From contig CM000690.1 of the NCBI GenBank assembly GCA_000149225.2, positions 620,001-684,000 on the forward strand: a DNA stretch of 64,000 bases, written 5' to 3'. Within the stretch, counting starts at the first letter, position 1. Each line of letters opens with the position of its first letter. The position numbers and the translations under genes were made by a program. Below are positions 21,270 to 29,529 of the stretch, in pieces. The DNA comes from Lachancea kluyveri NRRL Y-12651. Its lineage: Eukaryota; Ascomycota; Saccharomycetes; Saccharomycetales; Saccharomycetaceae. Under the pieces are notes generated by a model. The model was given only the letters and a program-made list of their open reading frames with translations, was not told the origin of the DNA and did not search any database.

Positions 21270-23787
21270 TCACAAAGTTTCATAAATCAATTCACGGACT
21301 TTGTATTCCTCGTTGGCTTCGTCGATTTCTTCCCAGTTACCAATGATGTCATCTTTGCCTCTAACAACACCAGGCAAAGATTTACCTCTGCTATAACGTT
21401 TCCAAACGTTTCTCGCCTCGGTGTCAGTACCCAAGTCTCTGTAAGAAAATTCAACCTTGTTGGCAGTCAGTATTTGTGCCAGCCTGTTTGTTCTCGATGG
21501 CATATGGTATCCTCCACCAGCCAGTGAGGTGTATATGTAAACAGGCTCCTTCTCCAACAAAACACGAAGTTCCGTGTGAGAAACTTGTTGGCTTGAATCG
21601 GGCTTGTCTTGCTTTGGATCTTGCTCCACGTGCTTTGGATCTACCATTCTGTTCTTTGTAGAGTGTTGACCTTCAAGCTCGCTCAACAATTCAGCGGCTT
21701 CAGAGTCGTCGATAAACTCAAACTCGTTTAGCAAATCGTCAATGTCATTCGTGACTTCGTCAACGGAAACAGGCTGTTTGGTTGACGTCTCCTCTTCCAC
21801 TTGGGTGTCTTTAAGATTAAATGAAGATCCGGAAGAAGCAAATAACGGCAGGACTTCATTACCACAGAAATTGGGTGGTTCTAGATTTTCAGTAGCTTCT
21901 GCAGCATGCTCTTCCCCTGGTACACCTGATTCAATTGGTTCGACGATGTCAATTCCAAGTGACTCTGTACTTAAGTTTTCAGAACCTTCAGGTGTGCTGG
22001 CTTGTGTTTCAACTTCAGGTTCTTTGGTACCCTTGTTTTCAATTTTTTTGGCGGTCTTTTCGAAAGGCGATTTGTCCTCAGTAAGTCCTTCTGGCTCAGA
22101 TTGCCCGGATTCGGGTACCTCGATATCCTTAGATTCTTTAACAACAATGTGTTCTTCTTTCCTGTGCTTGGCTTCGACCTCCTTGGGTATTTCGTTTACC
22201 GAGTCTTCAATGTCAGCTTCGTCGGCATCCGTGCGCTCTTGGTCAAAGCTTGCTGTTTTGCCAATGGGCAACTCTTCAACTTCTTCAGAATCTTCAGGAG
22301 TGAGTTCGCGTGCTTGTTTGGAAACTTCATCGGATTCATCTGCTGAAGCCCTTTCGGTATCTGACTTATTCTTACATATTGAACTAGCCTCCTGTTCCTT
22401 GTATTCGGCAGCAGGCTTTGCCAGTTTAATTGATTTGGAGTCATCCTCGTCTATATCGGAGGATGCCACCGTTGGCTCCTCACCTTTCTCGGCAATCAGC
22501 TCCTCCTTAGTAGTCGACGCATGCTCCTGTTCGTCGACTTCGACAGTTGACACGTCATTCTCGTCAGCCGAACCACGTTCCACGCTTTCACTCTGAGTAA
22601 CGAAATCATCGGTATCTACCGGATCACATTCTCGTTTGTGGATACTCATGGGTTCGGTTGCTTCTTCCTTGTCTTCGGCAACGACTTTCTCAATATCGTT
22701 TAAGTAATTTTCATCTTTTCCCTTGTCCCTCTCTTCTTCACTTTCATGTTCGTCCCTTATGATATTCACCTCTACATCTTCGCCAGTAGAATCATCCTCG
22801 CCATCACCGATGCAAACAGAACCTGTTTCATCACCATCCCGCAAATAACTCTCAATATCATCCATAACACCTTCCAATAATTTATTTTGTTTATTGGTCT
22901 TGCCTCGCATTGGCATCCACCGCTGCATCGACTAACTCTTTGGGGTATTCCTCGGATCCTTCATCATCCATCAGAACACCTTCTTCTTCTTCTTCTTCCA
23001 ACTTTTCTTCGATGATATGAGGAGCAATCTCTAGATCCATCTGTGAGATACTGTAGTTGTTAGTACTGTACATCCTACTGTCACCTCTTTGGTCTTCTCT
23101 TGTCAAAGATGGATGCTTTTTATTGTCACGGTTTAGAGATCTAGACAGGGATCTCAAGTACTCAGTAGAGACTTTTTTCTTCAATCTACCTTGACGTTCA
23201 CCAGAGACTTCGGTGGCTTCTGAATCTTCATCTTTTGTGGTCTGATAAGAGTCACCGCGGGCCAAATGAGGTCTATGAGACTTGTTTCTGATATATTCAC
23301 CAAAGGAGTTTCTGATGGTTTCCTCAGCATTCTCTACAGTACGATCGTCCTTCTTTGGAGAGCTGATCACATCGTCGATTGGATCGGTGGAGGTTACTAG
23401 GGATTTTGAATCGCTATGCATGGGAGTCAAGGCAGGAGTAGAGTCAGCAGAGTTGACCTTTTTGTTTTGAGCTTTTTTCCTCAATAAGGCTTTTTTCATG
23501 CCAACTATATCGTCCATCTGTTTGCTAATCAGTTGATCTAGGTCAACATCTTGGTCATCGGTTAGCAAGGCACCCTCACGAGTTAGTTCGTCGACTGTTG
23601 TGTAATTGGACTCGTCCTTCTTGTTGTGGTGTTCGTGTGTTGAAGATTGGATCATGTTCAGCAAATGAGAAGAAGACCTAACTGGTGTTAGGGATGCCCT
23701 CCTATCATTCGAAAAATCTGGGTTTTTCGAATCATTGATACTTCTTACTGAGAGACCGACTAGAGATGGGGTACTGGAGCTTTCCAT
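21270..23787 (-). CDS. AIP5: AIP5 (YFR016C)-like actin-interacting protein, in two overlapping frames with a putative +1 shift
   Basis: Frame one (23787 to 22891) encodes 298 residues: Ser/Thr-rich, basic and acidic patches, ending in a Glu-rich stretch. Frame two (22928 to 21270) lies in +1 and continues with a long Glu/Ser/Asp-rich disordered region. It ends in a compact domain of about 95 residues (VYIYTSLAGGGYHMPSRTNR...RDLGTDTEARNVWKRYSRGK) resembling a glutaredoxin-like fold without a CxxC motif. In S. cerevisiae, Aip5 (about 1230 residues) has an acidic disordered body and such a C-terminal domain; it multimerises, binds G-actin and helps the polarisome and formin build cables. A shift at GCG-AGG-C (22908-22902) would join residue 294 to frame two and give 838 residues. 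Without it the product stops at 298. Position between GSY and HAP1 matches both YFR016C (beside GSY1) and YLR257W (between HAP1 and GSY2). A simple frameshift mutation or sequencing error is the alternative. Confidence 0.75.
22902..22908 (-). promoter_or_regulatory. Putative +1 programmed frameshift site GCG-AGG-C
   Basis: Read on the minus strand in frame one, the codons are GCG (Ala294), AGG, CAA, GAC, CAA, TAA. The +1 frame is open from a TAG just upstream of this overlap onward, so any shift must occur within about 13 codons, and this heptamer lies there. GCG is the P-site codon of the Ty3 site (GCG-AGU-U), and AGG followed by C is the A-site context of the Ty1, Ty2 and ABP140 sites (CUU-AGG-C). 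AGG is read by a scarce tRNA in S. cerevisiae. This is inferred from motif and position only. Confidence 0.55.
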
Positions 23788-24544
23788 TGTTGATGTGTTT
23801 TATTTAAGATTTTTTGTTCAATTCTTGTTACTACTTCGTAAAAGTGATTTGTAGAGACGTGTACTCTCTTTATAGCAAAAAAAAATAGGCTTATACTTGA
23901 CGAAAAATGCCTCGATGAAGCGTATTTTTCAATAACCTTTAAAAATAGAGAACGATTTTACGATGCTTTATACTAAGAAAAAATATCTACAGTTTTAGAT
24001 AAGCGACAACAACGTCAACTCAGTGATACGGATTTGGATCGCACAAAAACTTCCTCGAGTTATTTATTTGTTTTGGTTAATTGATAAGAGAGGAGGCCGT
24101 GTTGCAATCGAAAAAAGAAGCCCTTTAATGCAAACCTCACTCGCGCGCTGCAGGAAATTCGTAAATTCCATAGAATTGAGAATACTCACAGCTTTTTTTA
24201 ACCGAAGGTTGTATTTTTTTTTTAACTCAACACACAAGGCTTGTATTGGCCATGAAGAGCATATGGATTGTGTGTGTTCCAGATACTCGGTTTGGTGTTG
24301 GTATTAGGGTCTTTTCTTTTGCTTGTATTCGAATGCTTGTCCTAGGCATAATAAAATTTATGTGAGGTTTTTTTTCCACGAGCCCGTGAAGATGACCTAA
24401 TGGTTGCACCTACAAGTCCAGCTCACTTCTTTCTAAGATGCGTTATATGTAAGTAATGGTCAAGCAGCATATTCTGTGGGAGGAATCTGTTTCTTCTGCA
24501 CCACCTGCTCTCCCAGTAGAAGGGAAGATGGTACAAAAATAAAA
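23788..24544. other. Intergenic: AIP5 promoter and 3' flank of tRNA-Gly
   Basis: A-rich sequence lies within about 100 bp of the AIP5 start and several A/T tracts follow (about 23878-23886, 24185-24225). The minus-strand T-run just left of 24545 ends the tRNA-Gly transcript. No gene is recognised. Confidence 0.5.
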
Positions 24545-24615
24545 TGCGCAAGCCCGGAATCGAACCGGGGGCCCAACGATGGCAACGTTGGATTTTACCA
24601 CTAAACCACTTGCGC
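24545..24615 (-). tRNA. tRNA-Gly (GCC)
   Basis: The 71-nt minus-strand gene has acceptor GCGCAAG/CTTGCGC with discriminator A, A box TGGTTTAGTGG, anticodon GCC and B box GGTTCGATTCC. It appears identical to the S. cerevisiae tRNA-Gly(GCC). It has no intron, and a T-rich terminator follows. LTR sequence begins 81 bp upstream of its 5' end, as expected of Ty1-type elements that target Pol III genes. Confidence 0.97.
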
Positions 24616-24695
24616 TTAGTAATTTTCGATGGAAGATTCCTTATTCTTAGCTTACTCATTTAAAAGAAAAACAGTACATGACTAGCAATGTATTA

Positions 24696-25266
24696 TGTTG
24701 GAACGAAATGCAACTATCGACTATCGACTAGTATTCGTGTTACTAGTATATTATCATACACGGTGTTATAAGGTGACATAAAGAATGAGAAACAGTCATC
24801 TAAGTTAGTGGAAGCTGAAACGCAAGGATTGATAATTGAGAAATATGTGAATATTGGGACAATTGTTGAGATTCCATTTTTGATTAAGGCTATAATAATT
24901 GGTATATGGTTATACTAGAAGTTCTCCTCATCTTTCTAGGAATCCAGAAAAGGAGTCGATAACTCTATATACAAATATTCTTCCTTTTATATGTTTCTGG
25001 TTCATTATCCTATTACATTATCAATCCTTGCGTTTCAGCTTCCACTAATTTAGATGACTGTTTCTCATTCTTTATGTCACCTTATAACACCGTGTGTGAT
25101 AATATACTAGTAACACGAATACTAGTCGATAGTCGATAGTTGTGTTTCGTTCCAACAGATTCCTAGAAAGAGGAGGAGAACTTCTAGTATACCCTATACA
25201 CTAAATATTAAAGCCTTAACCAAAAATGGAATCCCAACAATTATCTTAATATTCACCTATTTCTCA
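24696..25266. mobile_element. Nested Ty1-type LTRs (fossil): a full reverse LTR inside a split forward LTR
   Basis: 24696-24836 is the first 141 nt of a forward Ty1-type LTR (starts TGTTGGAACG). 24837-25157 is a full-length reverse LTR of about 321 nt, from TGAGAAAT to TTCCAACA. 25158-25266 is the last 109 nt of a forward LTR. About 70 nt of the forward LTR are missing at the join and no clear 5-bp duplication flanks the inner LTR. The outer LTR also lacks matching flanks (TATTA against ATTAC). The three parts resemble the LTR of the element at 59356. The same left junction recurs at 59199/59200. Only LTR sequence remains, so this is a fossil, young by its similarity to the element at the window end. 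Confidence 0.88.
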
Positions 25267-25902
25267 ATTACATTGGATCTTACTGGATTGAAACAGTGAT
25301 TATTTACCAATTGGTATCTTTTGCCCTGTCTAAATTGTCCACAAATCTGGAAAAATAGAAGTCAGATGCGGTCAAGCTTTCTCCACGGTAGCTAAGATTA
25401 CGGAATAGTTTTCGTGTATCCTGTACCCTTGGCTGTACCAGTAAGTGTTAGCATTATAGTAGAGATTTAACTAATCCTTAGAAACCGTTTCGGTAGCCAT
25501 TGGGACCAAGTAATGAATCAACGTATCATCTGCTACTTGGCTTTCAAAACCTATTTCTTTTTTATGTTTTGGCAACATTGTGTAACTACGAAATTGTGAA
25601 TTAGTTCTAATTCTAAAAGAACAAAAAAGAAAGGGTTTCCTGACAAACTGGTTCAGTGAATTCTTTGTGGAAACAAGAAGATAAAAATCAGAATTTGACC
25701 CCCTTCTGATAGCAGCACAAATATCAAGGCTATCTATCTGTGAGAGACTTTGCGTCGAAACCGCTTACTTTTAAAGTTTGTTTACCGTACTCTTCGAGGT
25801 CATCATATTATACGTCAAACCATAAAAGCTCATTAAAATGCTCATTCACCACTTCTCGATATCTCCAGCAAGTAATTCATATCCTCTGAGGCTTCAACAA
25901 CC
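25267..25902. other. Intergenic: AIM14 promoter region
   Basis: Sequence between the LTR nest and AIM14. No gene, tRNA or further LTR was recognised. It must hold the AIM14 promoter, so the LTR insertion may act on that gene. Confidence 0.45.
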
Positions 25903-27537
25903 TTGCCATATACTTATTTACCCTGGAAAGTGTCAATGGATCTCTTTAAAAGGCATGACGAGACACACTTCGCTAATTTGAAATATGGTTATTATGTCTT
26001 TGCCGTATCCGTACTATACATCTTGGTACTGGTTCTGTTGCGTAAACTAATGCCAACTAGAAATACCTCTCGTTCACCAAAAAGGAACAGGCTAATACGT
26101 TCAATTTATGGCATATCACCTCTGTATCATCTACCAGCTGTGATCATTTTGTTACTGATCCCGTTCTACCATCATTATTCTTTACTTCACCAAGCATCGG
26201 TCTACTTGAAAAGACTTGGCCGCTTGAGTTACGTCTTGGTGTCATTGAACCTATTTATTACTATGAGACCGAATGTGCTACTTCCTGGCTATAACTACTT
26301 AGAATTCGTTCCTTTGCATAAGTGGCTGTCGAGGTTTATTACCATCGTCTCCATGGCCCATGGGATAGGCTTTTTGGTGAAATGGTTATTAGACCCAAAA
26401 GTTTCATTATTTGCAAAGAGTATCAAAAAGACCCGAAATTTTGTCGGCCTCGTTTTGTTTGGCATACTGTCTCTGTTAATTATAGTTTCGTTGAAACCGA
26501 TCAGAAGATACCGTTACAAATGGTTTTACTCCATACACAACGTTGCAGCATGGTCCATGTGCTTTTTGACAGCAATCCATGCAAGACCGGGTGTTACTAT
26601 ACCTTATCTTTTGATAAATATAGCGCTACTATCAATCTACATGATTTCTAGCATTGCCTTCGCAAGACGTGCTGGTGTACTGGCAAAGGCAGCAGACTAT
26701 ACAAAAACCGACTTGGTCCATATCAGTTTGCCTCGTGCTTCAATGCCTGACACATTTGTCCCAGGTTCACACTTACGTATTTCGCCATATCGAAAAATAA
26801 ACCCGTTGTATTGGATTTTACCATCCCATCCCTATACGGTGGCATCTTTGCCGCAGGATCCAGTAGTGGACTTAATCATCCGAGAACACAAATACAAGTT
26901 CAAGTTGGAAATCGGTTGTGAGTATACGGTAGTGAACTCGTACAATTCGATACCTCGAGACTTGATCGAAAATTCAACTAGGGTTGCCTTGGTGTGTGGT
27001 GGTAGCGGTATTTCGTTCGCTTTGCCCATATTCAAACACTTTGCTTCGCATACTACCGACAGTCGCATCAGATACTTGAAGCTGATATGGCTCGTAAGAG
27101 ATAAGTCTGATCTGCACGTCTTAGAGCATTGTTCTGATTTTCAACTACCCGCTTCCTCGACGTTTGAAATATTCGTTACGAAAACTGTTCCAGAAGACGA
27201 CGTAACACAAGGATACTCGATGGTTGAATCCGGGAATAGGTTTGATGATGCAGAACTTGAATTGGAGTTCATGGGTGATGTGGGAGACGCTGACGAACTA
27301 GATGAGAATGGTGCCCTTGTGCAGAACAAAGGCAAATCCCTATTGTCCAAACATGTTTCTAGCATACACTATGGTAGACGTTTGGACTGGTTTACAGATT
27401 TATCGCAGTTTGTCGAGTCTCAAGAACTAGACACTACATGGCTGGTTACTTGCGGGCCCGAAGGTTTGGTACAGGCCGGTAAGCAGTACGCTTTTGATAA
27501 TAAGATTAAATTGGCATCAGAAGTTTATGCTTTGTAG
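25903..27537 (+). CDS. AIM14: AIM14/YNO1-type NADPH oxidase / ferric reductase-like membrane protein
   Basis: The 544-residue protein aligns by eye with S. cerevisiae Aim14 (570). The shared start KRHxETHFANxKYGYY is evident, followed by about seven membrane segments (about 27-255). Two of them carry the histidines of the ferric-reductase heme domain (VSMAHGIGF, and HNVAAWSM with HARPG). The FAD motif HPYTVASLP is at about 309-317, the NADPH-binding CGGSGISFA near 366-374, and the terminal CGPEGL near 520. The family passes electrons from NADPH across a membrane; Yno1 in the ER makes superoxide and affects actin and apoptosis. An acidic insertion lies at about 445-480. In S. cerevisiae it is on chromosome VII, so this location differs. 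Met1 and Met12 are both possible starts; Met1 gives a length nearer the family's. Confidence 0.88.
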   Translation: MPYTYLPWKVSMDLFKRHDETHFANLKYGYYVFAVSVLYILVLVLLRKLMPTRNTSRSPKRNRLIRSIYGISPLYHLPAVIILLLIPFYHHYSLLHQASVYLKRLGRLSYVLVSLNLFITMRPNVLLPGYNYLEFVPLHKWLSRFITIVSMAHGIGFLVKWLLDPKVSLFAKSIKKTRNFVGLVLFGILSLLIIVSLKPIRRYRYKWFYSIHNVAAWSMCFLTAIHARPGVTIPYLLINIALLSIYMISSIAFARRAGVLAKAADYTKTDLVHISLPRASMPDTFVPGSHLRISPYRKINPLYWILPSHPYTVASLPQDPVVDLIIREHKYKFKLEIGCEYTVVNSYNSIPRDLIENSTRVALVCGGSGISFALPIFKHFASHTTDSRIRYLKLIWLVRDKSDLHVLEHCSDFQLPASSTFEIFVTKTVPEDDVTQGYSMVESGNRFDDAELELEFMGDVGDADELDENGALVQNKGKSLLSKHVSSIHYGRRLDWFTDLSQFVESQELDTTWLVTCGPEGLVQAGKQYAFDNKIKLASEVYAL

Positions 27538-28111
27538 TTTCATTTTCTGAATTTCTCTTTCGCCTACCTCGAGTTAAAAAAAAAAAGTACATTGTGCCAT
27601 TTCACCAACAACCATTTGAGGGTTGTTGGTCCAGGTATTTCTGAAAGCTCGTGAAATCTAGAAATTGAACATTCTTTGACTTATATAGTGTTGTACACCG
27701 TACGACTTTTTTACTATTTATTTTTGTTTTTTTGCAATCAATTCAATAAACACAGACTACCATGTTCGAAGACCTCGAATTTCTACTTGTATGTATCCAA
27801 AAAGATGATTCGGTTCCTGTATCCCCGAGCATAACTCCAGCCACAGTTACAGCCACAAACAATAACTGTCTTGATTAACGAATATTGTTGATGCATGTAA
27901 AATTGGTAAACACGGATGACAAATAACTCAACCCACATTTAGTAACTGATTATTAAACACAAGAGGAGCAAAAACAAGCATCCTGGAAATAAACTTTATA
28001 AATAAGGGCTACAGCTTCACCCTCCTACAAACTGTGTACTTTCCGGCTTGTGATACTCAAAGGCAAAGTGGTTCACTGATACCTTTATAGTAGAAAAACA
28101 TAGAAAGCATA
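27538..28111. other. Intergenic between AIM14 and the NmrA-like gene
   Basis: This holds the 3' flank of AIM14, with a ten-A tract at about 27577, and the promoter of the next gene. A TATAAATA-like sequence occurs at about 27996. No gene was found. Confidence 0.45.
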
Positions 28112-28990
28112 ATGTCATACAAGCCGGTTGTTGCAGTCATTGGTATCAATGGTCTTTTAGGTAAACCTGTGCTTGAAGCACTCACTTCAGAGAAATTTAG
28201 CGGCAACTATAGTCTACCAATCAGAGCTATATCCCGTAAGAAGTCTGACAGGGAAGACTCTGAGCTCATAAAATACTACGAGGGCTTTGGTTCAGACTCT
28301 TACAAAAAAGCTTTGGCAGGGGCTGATGTGGTCATTTCCTTGACGGGTACGCCATCCCAAGAGGTTTTGGATGCTGTGATTGCCACCAAGCCAAAGTTGT
28401 ATATCCCATCTCAATTTGGCACGGACTTGTCCAAGCCGTTGTTTGTCCCAGTTTTAGACTTGAAGGTTCAACACTCTAAAGCTGCTAGAGATGCAGGTAT
28501 CAAAGTGGTCGACGTCTACACTGCTCTCTTTGCCAAGGAGGGATCCTTTTTGTATGAAATCATTGCTCACGTCGGTGCAGATGTTCAAAGTAAGAAGGTT
28601 CGCTACGTCGGTGACCCTCATACTAAGTTTAACTTTTCAACTTTCCCTGACATTGCAAACACGTTGGCTGTATTAGCCTCTAAGGAGCCCTCTAGTATTC
28701 CTGAAACTATCAGGATCTACTCTGGTGTAACTGACCAGGAGTCTGTGATTAAAAGATACGAGCAATCCCATGGCATCAAATTTGAAACTTCTACGATATC
28801 CTTAGACGATGCAATCACTGAAGCAAAGGAGAGATTTTTGAAATGGACTGACTTTAATATTCAAGACTTCTTTTTCTTTTTACAAGTCTTTGCTGCTGGC
28901 GGTGAAGATAAGGGTGTGGCTTTTGTCACGGGTAATGAAAGAGAATTCGTTAATCCGGGCGAATCTATCTTTAAATGGGGTCAATTGTAA
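28112..28990 (+). CDS. NmrA/isoflavone-reductase-like NAD(P)-binding protein
   Basis: The 292-residue protein is a single atypical short-chain dehydrogenase-like domain. The N-terminal beta strand and nucleotide loop read VAVIGINGLLGKPVLEAL, with the GxxGxxG pattern at about 12-18. Conserved family phrases follow: ADVVISLTG near 70, YIPSQFGTDL near 105-114, and a substrate half containing FATxEGSF-like TALFAKEGSF. Such proteins act either as NADPH-dependent reductases on small aromatic or isoprenoid substrates or as redox sensors like NmrA. The sequence does not reveal the substrate. There is no signal peptide or membrane segment, so it should be cytosolic. I recall no close S. cerevisiae homologue. 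The gene converges on the gamma-glutamyltransferase-like gene. Confidence 0.82.
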   Translation: MSYKPVVAVIGINGLLGKPVLEALTSEKFSGNYSLPIRAISRKKSDREDSELIKYYEGFGSDSYKKALAGADVVISLTGTPSQEVLDAVIATKPKLYIPSQFGTDLSKPLFVPVLDLKVQHSKAARDAGIKVVDVYTALFAKEGSFLYEIIAHVGADVQSKKVRYVGDPHTKFNFSTFPDIANTLAVLASKEPSSIPETIRIYSGVTDQESVIKRYEQSHGIKFETSTISLDDAITEAKERFLKWTDFNIQDFFFFLQVFAAGGEDKGVAFVTGNEREFVNPGESIFKWGQL

Positions 28991-29529
28991 GGAGACTCTC
29001 TTCGAAAAAAAATTTTTTGTAAGCACATATTAGACACTCTTAATAAATTTGAATATCTGGAGAATGATGCAGATTTTTTTCTTTTTTGGTGAGATTTGTA
29101 CCTTAATTTGTGATACCGAAGAAGCTGGTAATAGATCTTGTAGACTCTCAGTCGTCGGTAGCCTGAGAAGCTTTTTTTTTTTTTTTTTTTTTGACTTGGT
29201 GATGAACGAACGTTAGCTTCTTGTGATGTTTATACTGTAGTAAACTATTTAGCTTTCCTGGGGTCAAGACTTTTAAGACTCTTCACTTTTTTGCTTGTGG
29301 AAATTAGACATGAAGTACACACCGTTTCATGATGCAGCAAGCAATTTTTTTCTTCCCCTGTGAAAGTGCGTACACTTCACTTAGCATATCACCTTAGTTA
29401 CAATAAATTTGGTAGCGTAACCGTGGCATTAACACTAGCAATTACGAGCCACTGGTTTTGAGGGTATTCGGTTTCTATTATTTTACCTCAACTTTTAGAC
29501 CATCCGGTATTTTTAGGAAATGTACATAT
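28991..29529. other. Convergent intergenic region, NmrA-like and GGT-like genes
   Basis: The 3' flanks of two convergent genes meet here. A plus-strand T-run of about 21 bases lies at 29172-29192. No gene was found. Confidence 0.45.

Noticed and set aside
21742-22596. 284-codon plus-strand ORF opposite the AIP5 acidic region
   Set aside because: It is Ser-rich and is simply the antisense of Glu/Asp/Ser codons, which lack stops in that frame. It has no recognisable motif.
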